DNA of 64,000 bases, taken from the NCBI GenBank assembly GCA_933228895.1, contig CAKOGI010000037.1, forward strand, positions 62,001-126,000, given 5' to 3'. Positions within the stretch are counted from its first letter, which is position 1; every line of letters begins with the position of its first letter. The position numbers were made by a program, and so were the translations under genes. The notes below the pieces were generated by a model, which was not told the origin of the DNA, searched no databases, and saw only the letters and a program-made list of their open reading frames with translations. The DNA comes from Platycnemis pennipes (taxonomy: Eukaryota; Arthropoda; Insecta; Odonata; Platycnemididae). This document shows, in pieces, positions 1 through 10,284 of the stretch.

Positions 1-372
1 CAACCCTTCGGATAGTGGAAGTGCCGACCTAACTCGTCTTGTTTCCGCCACGTTTGATGTAGCCTCTGGAAATACCGGCAGAACCTGGGTAGGAGGAGAT
101 TCTTTTGGCAAGGAATCGGGCAAATCGACCAACTGAGTTGAAAGAGTTTCAATGGGCGAGGACCTAGGCAAATTCACCTGAACTTGGGTTGGGAGTGGAA
201 TTTCAGATTGCCGAAGGTCACATTCTTGGGTTTGAGGAACCAAGCAGAGTTCGTCTACTGAAACTCCGGTATTATCAAGTGAAACCACAGTCTCTCCATT
301 TAATCTGGCCCTCCTATCCTGAGCAGTGGTGCGATAATTTTTCGCATAAGGGTCATCTGATTTAGTAGCCAT
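1..372 (-). CDS. Gag-like N-terminus of an LTR retrotransposon (partial, runs off the window)
   Basis: Reading the minus strand from an ATG at 372 in a strong Kozak context (CCACCATGG) gives 124 codons without a stop up to the window edge. The product starts MATKSDDPYAKNYRTTAQDR and is rich in Pro, Ser, Thr and Glu. I recognise no domain. I call it gag because of position: it is the first ORF after an LTR (560-1391) and a tRNA primer-binding site (540-557), with a 167-base leader. The rest of the element lies left of the window. The element on the right edge (60206-64000) carries the same LTR and an integrase end, so the family is autonomous in type. Whether this copy is intact cannot be seen. 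Confidence 0.6.
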   Translation of the reverse strand, partial: MATKSDDPYAKNYRTTAQDRRARLNGETVVSLDNTGVSVDELCLVPQTQECDLRQSEIPLPTQVQVNLPRSSPIETLSTQLVDLPDSLPKESPPTQVLPVFPEATSNVAETRRVRSALPLSEGL

Positions 373-539
373 GGTGGCTGGGACAAAAGCGGAAAACACG
401 AACCCTGACTCAGCGAGAAAACACAAAGCAAAATTGAAACACTGGAGAAATATGAAGCGAGAAACAATCTAGTTACACAGAGAAAATGAAGCAAAATCCT
501 CAAATGGGAACACTCACCACCTGCTATGAAAAGACACGT

Positions 540-557
540 AACCACGCTCTGCTACCA
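540..557 (-). promoter_or_regulatory. Primer-binding site, initiator tRNA-Met 3' end
   Basis: On the minus strand, two bases after the LTR end, the sequence reads TGGTAGCAGAGCGTGGTT. The first 11 bases are the exact complement of the conserved 3' end of eukaryotic initiator tRNA-Met (CTCTGCTACCA), and the following bases match mostly. This fixes the orientation of the element and identifies 560-1391 as its 5' LTR. Confidence 0.7.
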
Positions 558-559
558 AA

Positions 560-1391
560 TGCAGCGTTTCTCGAAAGAAGAACAGCAGTTTACGAGAAAC
601 GCTTGTCCAAAGGACAAATATTCTTTCCAAGACGGGTGAGCAAGATGAGGTCAGAAATAGAAAAAACCACAAAAGTAAGACAATCTAACTAATCAAACAC
701 TGTATTTAAACAACAAGGTACAAACCAACAAAATTGAAATACTCTTCACCAATTTCGGGAAAACTAATAACTTGCACCGAAAGTCCATGGCGCACAAAGG
801 AGAATCGACTAACACTACTCTCCTCTCACCTCGCCTCGATGTCGTCTCTTCGCCGTCTCGACTGGAACAGAGGGCGTGAGAGGGGAGGTATTCTCTGGGG
901 TAAGGAGGGGGTATTTTCTGGAAGGTCAAAGTGCAATGGGGTTTAACGTGGAATATCATTGGTGCAAATTGAGGGGAGGAAAAGGTGGCATGATGTGAAG
1001 GGGGCGAGGTGGAAGTTTAGGATTGGCTCATCCGGGACTCTTTTTTCACTATGGCGGGCGAACACTAAATAACGGCTCGTACGATGGCCTAACTTCTGGT
1101 CTTCATCCGCACTTTGGGGGCTATATAAGTGGTAGAGCATCTGGAGAGGGAAAGGAGCGGCTGAAAGGAGCTGCTGAACGGAGCTGCTGAACGGAGCTGA
1201 CGAACGAAGCAGACGAAATCGATGCATTTTGGAATCGTAGGCATTGTTGGCGTCGTTGGCTCCGCCTGTCGTTAGCTACGCCTGTCGAGCAAGTCCTGCG
1301 GCTAAGTCCGGAGGGTAATTAGTCCGCCGAGGGGTAATGTCCAACGAGGGGGGGGGGGGAGAGGGGGGGGGGGGGACCAAAAAATGCCACA
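560..1391 (-). repeat. 5' LTR of minus-strand LTR retrotransposon (copy 1)
   Basis: This 832-bp block recurs in the same orientation at 60206-61028 with small indels and scattered substitutions. On the minus strand it begins TGTGGCATTTTT and ends with CTGCA, so it has TG...CA ends. A TATATAAG-like motif lies near 1120-1130. It is followed on the minus strand by a primer-binding site and a gag-like ORF, so it is a 5' LTR. A G-rich run near 1346-1375 differs in length between the copies. The insertion cuts a piggyBac-derived fragment at 1392. Confidence 0.85.
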
Positions 1392-1950
1392 CATGGTCAA
1401 CTGACTGAAATTGCAATGTTTAATATAAACAAATATTTGTTGTTCGTATCGATTTTTTTACATTTAAAATGAATTTATTGTGTTTTTCTGAGCGTGCAGA
1501 AATTTTAAACGAAGTTCTAACGTTCATATTGACAGATTTAGTACATTTCTAATCCAAATCGACTGTTCTCTAACTCCGTTGATATTAACGTTAGAATTTC
1601 GTTTGAAATTTCCATGCGGTAAGCAAAAATAGATGAATTCATTTCTAACATTGGATTTTTAAAGTAAGCAACAAATATTTTTTTGGAAAAAATACTGCAA
1701 ATAACAGTAGTTGACCGCATGGAGAGGATAGGAAGGGGTCGACCTCAGCGGCCGAGGAAGGGCCTGGGCTCGCGCTAAGCCGGATCTCGAGGGGCGACCT
1801 CGTACGTGGGTCTATTGTCTCCGCCACGGTCACTTTCTTCCTACCTGTGCCGCACAGGAGCGGCATTCGTTGGTTAAGGTAGGAAAATTCACGCCACACA
1901 TGTGAGGCATTCGTTGTTTAGAGAAGAATATCCTCGCCGCCCACAAAGGG
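1392..1950. mobile_element. Diverged piggyBac-type terminal fragment
   Basis: The stretch 1440-1900 is alignable by eye to the right end of the complete piggyBac-type element at 45890-46240. Shared landmarks are an AT-rich block with CTCCGTTGATATTAACG, a block with GCTAAGCCGGATCTCGAGG, and a CGCCACGGTCACTTT block. It ends ACAAAGGG followed by TTAA (1951-1954), which fits a piggyBac terminus and target site. The other end is missing because the LTR ending at 1391 abuts it. It has no coding capacity and is more diverged than the 44337-46342 copy. Confidence 0.6.
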
Positions 1951-1964
1951 TTAATTGCAAGACT

Positions 1965-2965
1965 ACTTCGAAATTCAACATGGCTGTCATCATAGCGAGA
2001 AACGTGATAAAGAATTATCTCCTGAAGTAATTACGTTTTCTTGTAATTAGTGATCATGGAAGCTTACTTTTAAATTCTAATGGACAATGACATTACGGTG
2101 AGTAAATGATCGTTATGACAAGCGATTGTGAATAAACGAATTTGTAATTGTTTTCACCTGCTTTCCATGCAGGCTTTTTGAATTGCTGACACCGGAATTG
2201 ACTGTATTTATCATTTTTCAGGCACATTAAAGCCATAAACAAATGGAAACATTCGGAATGATCCAATGAGAATTCAGATCATCAGTCAGCTACATGATGA
2301 ACGTGAATATTTTTTGTGTTGTGACAGTGCAGTGATGACTTTCGATGATACTTAAATTGTATTTATCATTTTTCAGGCACATTAAAGCCATAAACAAATT
2401 GAAACATTCGGAATGATCCAATGAGAATTCAGATCATTCAGCTACATGATGAACGTGAATATTTTTTGTGTTGTGACAGTGCAGTGACGACTTTCGATGA
2501 TACTTAAATTGTATTTATCATTTTTCAGGCACATTAAAGCCATAAACAAATTGAAACATTCGGAATGATTCAATGAGAATTCAGATCATTCAGCTACATG
2601 ATGAACGTGAATATTTTTTGTGTGTTGTGACAGTGCAGTGACGACTTTCGATGATATTTAAACGAACTACCCGTTGGAAAAATATAGTTTCACTTTTTAG
2701 AGGAGCGTTATTTAAAAAAAAAAACTTCTGGTTGTTGAACACTTTGATCAACCATTAAAATAAAATCTTATGCATTAAGCAAGCTCGATCACAGCTTTTC
2801 ATTCTCGTGCCATGTGGTTTATTTAGTATTGTTTTTGTCACATTGGTTATTTTTGAGATTATGCCTCAGATTTGGAATCTTATGTGTTACAAAGGCAAGT
2901 GAATACAATTATTGAAACTGGAAGTAGTGTCAATAAATATATTACAGATTTATAAACTGTCCTGT
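1965..2965 (+). repeat. Dispersed spliced-looking family, copy 1
   Basis: One of three copies in the window; the others are 38420-39185 (+) and 31565-32340 (-). All share an upstream block with ATTCAAAATGGC-like sequence (here ATTCAACATGGC), an exon end, a pyrimidine-rich 3' splice site followed by G(C/G)AC, a GCAGTGATGACTTT block, a GGCAAGTGAAT block and a final CAATAAATAT polyadenylation-like signal. Here the donor is ACG|GTGAGTAAATG at 2098 and the first acceptor is TTTTTCAG at 2221, giving a 124-base putative intron. The short reading frame ATGACTTTCGATGATACT ends at once. It could be a non-coding RNA family, a decayed gene family or a non-autonomous element; I recognise no protein domain. 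Confidence 0.55.
2203..2660 (+). repeat. Three tandem copies of the family's second exon (about 152-155 bp)
   Basis: Within copy 1 of the spliced family the segment starting TGTATTTATCATTTTTCAGG is repeated at 2203, 2358 and 2510. Each repeat keeps the 3' splice-site-like TTTTTCAG and the CAGTGCAGTGA(T/C)GACTTTCG block. The units are nearly identical. The other two family copies have a single unit, so this is a local amplification. From 2661 to 2780 an AT-rich stretch links it to the shared 3' block. Confidence 0.8.
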
Positions 2966-3249
2966 TTGTTTAAAATTCTAACCCGTATAAGGGTTACTAA
3001 AATTGTGAGTTTGTTACGTGACATCAAGAAATGCTAGACGTTCACGGTTTAGTTCGGTCAAGTTATGTGTATAGTGGGCGTGTGCCTAATTATGCCTAAT
3101 CAAATTAAGTGTGATATGCTATATCCGATCCGAGGTCGTGTTATGTGTTATTTCAGCTTTCTCTAGTTCCTCAGTTTTTTTGGAGTAGGAGTAGGTGGGA
3201 GTTCCAGGACGTATCTCCAGGAGCAGCTTATAGGGTTTTTTGTAATTAC

Positions 3250-3790
3250 AATTAATTTTTTGTAATTCTCTTAAGAGAACTGCAGGGAACCGATCCCCCT
3301 GGAATGGTTCCAGGGAGGTTCCCCCTGGAACGATTCCCCGCCCAAAATCTTATGAGAAAATTTCTCATAAGATCTAATTGCCAATTTCTTATGAGAAAAT
3401 ATCTTATGAGACTTATGAGTAAGTTCCAATAGGGGTATGTATGTACTAGTTTTGTGCACCACCTCTATTACACGGGTACTAGTTATCTGTACTACCTCTA
3501 GTACACGAGTTCTGCTTCCCAATACTTCTACAAGTACTTGTTCTGTGTACTACCTCCAGTACACTAGTACTACTTCCCAATACTTCCACGAGTACTAGTT
3601 ACGTGTACTACCTCTAGTACACGAGTACTACTTCCCAATACTTATATGAGTACTAGTTCTGTGTACTACCTCTAGTACACGAGTACTAGTTTTCTTCAAT
3701 ACTTCCAATACTATAGTAATCACCTCCGTGAAAATAGTACACGAGTACTTCCCAATACTATTTTTTTCCAGTACTTCTAGTACTACTTTT
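3250..3790. repeat. Three consecutive palindromic word arrays
   Basis: Three arrays follow one another, each built from its own short word in both orientations. 3280-3345 repeats CCTGGAAC and its complement GGTTCCAGG. 3350-3425 repeats CTTATGAGAAA and TTTCTCATAAG. 3435-3790 repeats a unit of about 63 bases with AGTACACGAGTACTA. The first two are irregular; the third is a true tandem array of about five diverging units. The short ORF at 3271-3522 on the minus strand is a product of the array and is not a gene. From 2990 to 3249 I see nothing recognisable. Confidence 0.75.
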
Positions 3791-5052
3791 TTGTAAGAGA
3801 TCAATTATGGAAATATAAAGTAATAGTAAAAGCTATGCAATAAAATAATGTAATGACTCACTTTGAATGTATAATGGAATAATAGAAATGAGAAACATAA
3901 TAGGAAATGTAATAACTGATAAACACCAAAAGAGATATATCATGGACGTAACTTAGTTTTAAATATCAATTTCAAAAATAACGTAAGCTATAACTTTTTT
4001 TACATAATTCACTGTTAATTATGGATATAATTTTCACCAAAAAATAAATGTAATGGAATACCTCACATAAAATTGTTTACTTGTTTCCCACAGAATGGGA
4101 TAACTTTTTTTGCATACCTAACTGTTACTTTTTACTTATGGAGATGTCTTTTTTTGTATACCTGACCTTTTATTATGAATTTCAAATTCACCACAAGAGA
4201 CAACATAATTTGCATACCTGACCCTTTATCATGAATTTCAAATTAACCCCCAATCCTGCCCAGACGAAGACTCCAGCAGTGGAGGGAACACATAGGTGGA
4301 CAACTACGACAATGCGGAGCAACCCAAAAGCCACATCATTTAGACATGTACCATGATAGTTTTAATCAATTGAATGTTGGAAATGATTTTCTGCGATACC
4401 GGGATTCAGATCCACGATTAATCAAGCCCCGCAAGAAAACCATCGACAGCTAATTTTGTTCTTATATGTCGTTAATGGCCAGAATAGGCAGTTAACTTCA
4501 ATAGTTATTTCACTTCAATGTGGAAAAACTATTGCCATTCAGATGCGGTTACAATACTCCTGGTGTTGAACTCACTTTCTCAATGATACCAAGTTGTTGG
4601 ATTTCATTTAGTTCCCGCATGGGCTGCAATTAGGATGCCTAACATCTTTGAGTTAATTATTTCCCCCACAGTATATACATTTGTTATAACATACACGTAC
4701 TATGTAGCATAGAATGCCATGCAATTAAATGCTATTGTGTTTTATTTCTGTACTTTTTTTGAAAAATTAGGGAAAATACTTAAAATCATTTTTAAATTAC
4801 AGTCAGACCCATTTATAAGGAAGTTGAGGGGCTGAATATTTACTTTGTAATAACGTAACTTTGTTTTATGTGGACCAGTTTTTCAGAGCTTCTCTTTGAC
4901 GAGGAATAGCCTTCACTTCGTTATACCTGGTACTTTGTTATAAACGGGTTTGATATAAGTGGGCTTGACTAAATGGTTTTACATACACACTACAGGGTTT
5001 TTAAACATTTGACCAACACAATAAAAATAAACGAAATTGCCCTACTACTCAC
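3791..5052. other. AT-rich interval without recognised feature
   Basis: It is mostly AT-rich. Short local repeats occur at 4010-4250: TAACTTTTTTTACATA-like and CATACCTGACC..TTATCATGAATTTCAAATT motifs appear two or three times each. I see no ORF, splice pair or TE terminus that I would defend. If the acidic exon at 5053-5151 belongs to the minus-strand ZAD gene, this is intron or 3' flank. Confidence 0.5.
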
Positions 5053-5151
5053 CTCGGAATCAACACCAGGGACCCCGGTCTTCAGGTGATGCCCAGAATC
5101 CACATCCAATGAATTGTCGACTCCTTCACTCTCCTCTGACTCTACAGGAAT
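5053..5151 (-). CDS. Acidic internal exon, possibly of the ZAD gene
   Basis: On the minus strand a 3' splice site (ctgcttcag, 5152-5160) and a strong 5' splice site (GAG|gtgagtag) bound exactly 99 bases. These encode 33 residues without a stop, starting IPVESEESEG and ending GVPGVDSE. The composition is acidic and Ser-rich, like the linker between ZAD and the C2H2 fingers in insect ZAD proteins. The exon is in phase 0 at both ends, as is the other acidic exon at 10775-10891, and the ZAD start exon at 26378-26509 also ends in phase 0. All three are on the same strand in a consistent order. Assignment to the ZAD gene is inference from strand, phase and composition; it could be an exon of another gene. 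Confidence 0.5.
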
Positions 5152-5227
5152 CTGAAGCAGTTACCAAAATTAACTTGTTATATTCAGCCTACAGACAAAT
5201 TGTAAATTGGGCTTCATATTTATAAGA

Positions 5228-6624
5228 CAGGGTGGCTACCGATAACCAATTTTCAAATTCCCTGACTTTTCCCTGATGGCTTTACCAATTTCCCTGACCG
5301 ATCACCAAAAGGTCTCTATATTATTTCTGCTGAATTAAATTTTTTTCAAAACTCATAAAATGTTAAGTGCTGAAATCAATACATTAAAAGCTATAAGGAT
5401 GAAAAAATATTTAGAACCTCCGCCCTAATGAAAATATGTGAAACCTTCACCAGTTAAGCCCTCACACAAATTGTACACACTTTTAATGCATTTTTCATGG
5501 CCGTGTATCATATTTCCGTGCCATGTAAGTTTCCTTAGGAAAATTTCAACTTGACAATGTCTTATTCTTCAAGGAAGAGGTGGTGTGTTGTGGTAGTTCT
5601 GGGAAGTTGAAGATTACTGAAAAGGCATCGAAGGGAAAGTTAATGGACAATTTACTGGTGGACTCCGGCACAGGTATCACTAAGCTACGCAAAAATACAA
5701 ACCAAAGCCAAGTTCTTCAACTGGATCAAATCGGATGGCACGAGTTTTAGAAGCGAATAAAAATTTGATTAACATGGTCATAACCCCTTGATTGTAAGAG
5801 GGAACCTAAAATGTAAAAATATTTGTATAAACAAACAAAATGTAATCACGCCACTGTGAGTGAAAACAGGAGGCAATTAGTAACGGCAGCGTCACATATA
5901 AGAATGTCATATTTGGGGTGGTTTGTGACCTGCCTAAATTGCTTCGAGAGGGAGCTAAGGGGGCCATTCAATAATTACGTCAAGCGTGAAAGGTGTGGAG
6001 GGGAGGAGAACTCTTCTTATGGTCTCACGAAGGACGGTATGGAAATTGAAGATGAATTCACGTAAGATTTTGTTTAAACGTGTGATCGTACTTGTATTAC
6101 AGTTTTAATAATCATAATCTAATATTTTTAAAACTGCCAGAACGTATTTACTACAAGTTAGTGTGCTACAACTACCTCTTGACCTCTCTGAGTCTCAGAA
6201 GTTAAAAAAAAAATGCAAGGTACAACCTTCCGAAAAACATTCTCGGATTGCTTGTGATGAGCAGAATACACGGTGATCATGATTTTTAACACTACTAGGC
6301 AAATATCACATAAAGGATATACAAAAGGGATAGATTGTACGACTGATTCACAACTAAATAACTAAGATTCACAACTGAATGTTCAACAAATTGACGGGGC
6401 TTATTCTATGCACTTTGGCGACGGACATTAGTTTTAGTTGGTGAAATAAAAGGTGGGAAAGACTGCCCAGTAAAAATAATGGTAGAAAAATAACGAGAAT
6501 TTCCTATCCCAGTTTCTCCCTGACTGTTACGAGAATTCCCTGACTATTCCCTGACTTTTCCAGATTTCCAAAATTCCCTGACAATTCTAGGTTTTCCCGG
6601 TTTTCCCTGACGATCGCCACCCTG
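5228..6624. mobile_element. DNA transposon with CAGGGTGGC termini and CCCTGAC subterminal repeats
   Basis: The element begins CAGGGTGGCTACCGAT and ends ATCGCCACCCTG, a short terminal inverted repeat. TAAGA flanks both sides directly (5223-5227 and 6625-6629), a plausible 5-bp target duplication. Both ends are packed with TTCCCTGACTTTT-like subterminal repeats: about four at the left (5260-5300) and six at the right (6515-6612). The 1.4-kb interior has no transposase-like reading frame, only an 80-residue ORF at 5823-6065 that I do not recognise, so it looks non-autonomous. The superfamily is not clear to me; hAT-like is possible, but an 8-bp duplication is not seen. Confidence 0.65.
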
Positions 6625-6999
6625 TAAGACCATTTGATAAAGATGTGCTCAACCCGAAGGTTGGTTTTTGATAGGTGAGAGTAGAGCAGCCCCCGGCAAC
6701 ATGGCCTCGACGCACGTCCCCTTATTGTCCGCTTAGTTCCTGCTTTCGGTCATTGGCACCACTTGTTCATTCGCCCGGCATTTACCTTGTGCAAGCACAC
6801 AAAGTAAACGTCTTACGGTGTTTCACTGCGGCAAACCACATTTTTGTGAAACTGTTCCTGCGAAAAATATCTGGTTTTCTTTTATCAAAATCATCATTAA
6901 GTGTTTTAGAGTTTGAAAACCAGACTGTATTGGTAGGAGATACATCACATCGGGTTGTACCTTGGAAGAAGGAGGTGCTCCTTCTTCCATGGTTGTACC

Positions 7000-7205
7000 T
7001 CTGACTGTGAGCATAATTCGAACACCGAAAAGGTGCATTGCTTTGTGGTCCTGAGGGAGGAAGCCGCCGCGGTGAGTGGCAGAAGTGCATTCCTCACAAT
7101 AGTTTCTTAGTGAAGCATCCACAAGTTAGGTGTGAGGACTTTTTCGAGACGGATATACTTCGCGAGAAGATACTCACCGACAATGGAGGAAATGTCATAG
7201 GCATG
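7000..7205 (+). pseudogene. THAP-like zinc-finger exon remnant, left arm
   Basis: On the plus strand one frame reads DCEHNSNTEKVHCF and, after a frameshift, another reads EWQKCIPHNSFLVK and then VRCEDFFETDI, ending at a 5' splice site (GGCATG|gtaag, 7206). The order Cys, basic linker, Trp, then C-x2-[HF] followed by F..DI resembles a THAP domain (C-x2-4-C-x35-50-C-x2-H, with Trp in the middle), though the expected final His reads as Phe. THAP domains occur at the N-terminus of P-element-type transposases and in host DNA-binding proteins. The frameshift between the two halves and the changed last ligand mark it as decayed. The call rests on motif resemblance alone. Confidence 0.35.
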
Positions 7206-7874
7206 GTAAGATTTACTACTTTTTATAGAATTTTAAGTTATTATCTTAATTTACCTATGAATTGAATTCCCTTGGTGGCCAATTATTTTCTCTTTCACCA
7301 TTTCATGTCTGTGCAATTACGTTCTCAATACCATTTGTGGTAATTGCTGCTATCAATGTTGCTCCTATTTATGTTCTATTAATGTCACTTAGAACAATTC
7401 GATTTCATTATCTCTCAATGATGTTTTGAAGAGCAAGTTACTCATCGAACACAGGATAATTGATTAATGAAATTCACTCGGGTTTGACAACGGGTGAGAC
7501 TTTTCATTGCCGATGTTTAGATGAGAGAGTTACTCATCGTAAAGTCGGCCATGAAAAACCTCACTCGGTTCCAAACCCGAGAACATTTCATTTATATCAT
7601 TCAATTTCATTAATCAATTATCCTGTGTTCGATGAGTAACTTGCTCTTCAAAAACATCATTGAGAGATAATGAAATCGAATTGTTCTAAGCGACATCAAT
7701 AGAACATAAATAGGAGCAACATTGATAGCAGCAATTACCACAAATGGTATTCAGAACTTAATTGCACAGACATGAAATGGTGAAAGAGAAAATAATTGGC
7801 CACCAAGGAGATTCAATTCATAGGTAAATTAAGATAAATAACTTAAAATTCTATAAAAAGTAGTAAATCTTACC

Positions 7875-8080
7875 AAACCTATGACATTTCCTTCATTGTC
7901 GGTGAGTATCTTCTCGCGAAGTATATCCGTCTCGAAAAAGTCCTCACACCTAACTTGTGGATGCTTCACTAAGAAACTATCGTGAGGAATGCACTTCTGC
8001 CACTCACCTTCTTCCTTCCCTCAGGACCACAAAGCAATGCACCTTTTCGGTGTTCGAATTATGCTCACAGTCAGAGGTAC
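7875..8080 (-). pseudogene. THAP-like exon remnant, right arm
   Basis: This is the inverted partner of the remnant at 7000-7205, read on the minus strand. The conserved stretch ending LTDNEG..VIG before a donor-like gtaag is retained. The frame-changing region differs: here GGGAAGGAAGAAGG replaces GGGAGGAAGCCGCCGCGG. The two arms therefore decayed independently after duplication. Like its partner it cannot encode a complete THAP domain without a frameshift. Confidence 0.3.
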
Positions 8081-8603
8081 AACCATGGAAGAAGGAGCAC
8101 CTCCTTCTTCCAAGGTACAACCCGATGTGATGTTTCTCCTACCGACCATAGTGTTCTACCAATACAGTCTGGTTTTCAAACTCTAAAACACTTAATGATG
8201 ATTTTGATAAAAGAAAACCAGATATTTTTCGCAGGAACAGTTTCACAAAAATGTGGACTGCCGCAGTGAAACACCGTAAGACGTTTACTTTGTGTGCTTG
8301 CACAAGGCAAATGCTGGGCGAATGAACAAGTGGCGCCAACGACCGAAAGCAGGAACTAAGCGGACAATAAGGGGGAGCAGTGCGAGTGGGATAGGGAGAT
8401 GCCGGGGCGTGGAGTAGAGCTCACCCCATACTAAGCCAATGGCATGTGAAATTCACACATTCAGGGTAAGGGGGGCCAGTTCCTTTCCCTGGGCCACCTG
8501 CGATTTCCTACAAAGCTCTGACACGCAGAAAATCGAATCGTGAGAATTTTAGGTGGGGTTGTCCAGAAAGGCTTTTGCCCGGGATTTGAACCACGGACCA
8601 ATA

Positions 8604-10246
8604 CAGTTGAGCACCCTTAATCCGGGAACCCCTAATCCGGGAACACCATTATCCGGCAATTTTGCCATGACCAACTACCGGGTACTTAGTGGAAAATGCT
8701 GAAACATTTTTAACCGGAACGCTGCTTCATAACCAGCCGAGATATTATAAGAATTCTTATATTAATACCGAGATACCATTCTTAACGTTAATTTTCCCAT
8801 TTCGAGAATTAGAATAATTTAAACATAATAATTTCTGGTACTTCGTGTACACTGAAAGTTATTCTAGAACTTGAAGTAAACATAAATTTGAAGACATCGC
8901 CGAGACGGACTAGACTAATTTACAGATCGGCCACTTTCAATGGCACGCGAATTTCTGATTGACCACTAGACATAATTTGATAAAATTATTGGTTATATTC
9001 TTATGTTTCACCCAAAACATGTCTCATCCATACGGTTGTGGCAACAGCACAAAACATTAACCATCGCAGAAAAAGTGCAAATTGTGAAAAAACTTGATGC
9101 CATTGCATCAGTAAAGCATTTGACCGAAACATACTACGTGGGATCTTCAACAATATAGCACATTAAGAAGCTGAAAGAGAAAAATCATCAAAATTTTACT
9201 GTTAAAGTGACACGAAGAAGTAGATAACAGAGAGAAAAACTATGAGAGAGGATTTAAGTGCTGATTTAGATAGCCTGGTTTCGACTGCGTCGAAGTTAAG
9301 GGCTTATAGTTAGTATTTCTGGCTAAATGCTAATGGAGCAGGATAAACTATTTCAGAAATAGACATGATCAATACAAAAGACATGATTCGGGAAATTTCA
9401 CGTGCAGGCAATAGCATTTCACCGTCCATTCTAAAACACGCATGGTTTAAATTGTTGCCTGCTTTAAGGTTTGATATAGACGAAATAAGTGGGGATTTAA
9501 AAACTTTCATGTTTCTGAGGATAAAAATATGATGATGGAGTTTCCAACATCATCCATAACCCTGAATTAAAGAAAATGGAATTGGTAAATTTAGACGAAA
9601 GGATAGTTAGTGGCCACGATATTCTCACCACACAACATATCATAGATGACGAAATCATTGAAATGGTAATTAATAACAATAAACTCGAATGGGGATGAAG
9701 ATGATCAGCCTGAAATTGTTGAAGGAAGACTAGTATTGATGATGGTCTTTAAAGAATAATCCAGTCCAGTCACCCGTGGCAAGGTAGTGATGGGCAGCCG
9801 TACACACGACACCCACGCGTTGGCATCGTGCTGAATCAGCTGATAAATCAAGCGTGGTAGGAAATTATGTTAAGCAAAGCACAGCGTAAGAAATATCAAA
9901 TTTTATGCCCTTTTCCAATAACAATATGAAACTTTTACCTGTGCAGCAATATGCACTATGCTTCGATTCCGTTATTTTCACTTACTGTGCAACTTTGATA
10001 ATTTTAAATAATAACTTTGTGTATTAAGAAACCATTTCTTTCTGATTATTCTCAGTAACTCTTTTTAAAATAATGTTCAGTAAATGGCAAACCAATATAT
10101 TTTGTTATAAATAATGGACTCCTTTCAATGAAAACATTCCTGATGTCAGCAATAGACTAGTTGCCATGCATGACCCATAGTCCGGCAAAATCCTTAATCC
10201 GGAATCACTTCGGTCCCGACTGTGCTGGATTAAAGATGCTCAACTG
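8604..10246 (+). mobile_element. Tigger/pogo-type DNA transposon, internally deleted
   Basis: The left terminus CAGTTGAGCACCCTTAATCC matches the inverted right terminus (CAGTTGAGCATCTTTAATCC) at 18 of 20 positions. TA dinucleotides flank both ends (8602-8603 and 10247-10248), the target duplication expected of the Tc1/mariner superfamily. Second-order repeats of CTAATCCGGGAA follow the left end. The interior holds transposase remnants (9020-9760). At 1643 bp it is shorter than a full Tigger of about 2.4 kb, and the catalytic region appears deleted. Confidence 0.85.
9020..9760 (+). pseudogene. Tigger/CENP-B-like transposase remnant
   Basis: Around 9041-9200 the plus strand encodes TLTIAEKVQIVKKLDAIAS followed by SVKHLTETYYVGSSTI and a stop, then HIKKLKEK. 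This is the CENP-B/pogo N-terminal helix-turn-helix, whose family pattern is roughly LTLEEKVEIIKKLE..S. A later segment (9365-9470) encodes DMIREISRAGNSISPSILKH and AWFKLLPA, resembling the C-terminal part of Tigger transposases. An acidic tail follows near 9600-9740. The DDE catalytic core expected between these parts is not visible. Several stops and frameshifts make it inactive. Confidence 0.65.
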
Positions 10247-10284
10247 TACCTCTGCATTCTACCCACTAGGCCACCAGACCCCCC

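Larger units (their letters stand above)
6674..8426. repeat. Long imperfect inverted repeat (foldback), arms about 0.8 kb
   Basis: The sequence from 6674 (GGTGAGAGTAGAG) reads into a near-complementary copy ending at 8426 (CTCTACTCC..GAGCTCACC on the minus strand). The arms run roughly 6674-7480 and 7600-8426, around a spacer holding GATGAGAGAGTTACTCATCG. The arms differ by substitutions and small indels, so this is not an assembly fold-over of one read. Each arm carries a THAP-like remnant in opposite orientation. The outer termini do not show a clear target duplication because the right end abuts a SINE. Confidence 0.8.
8427..10284 (-). repeat. tRNA-derived SINE, split by a Tigger element
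   Basis: Joining 10284-10247 to 8603-8427 on the minus strand gives a tRNA-like head with an A-box (TGGCCTAGTGGG, near 10277) and a B-box (GGTTCAAATCC, 8592-8582). A body of about 170 bases follows and contains TCTGGACAACCCC and GTGGCCCAGGGAAAGG. The RNA polymerase III boxes have the usual tRNA spacing once the Tigger is removed. The 3' end of the SINE is not clearly defined; it reaches the edge of the foldback at about 8427. The insertion fell between the two boxes, so this copy should no longer be transcribable from its own promoter. Confidence 0.7.

Noticed and set aside
7038..7265. Intact 75-codon gene in the left foldback arm
   Set aside because: The frame starts without context and runs past a likely donor; it is better explained as a frameshifted THAP-like remnant.
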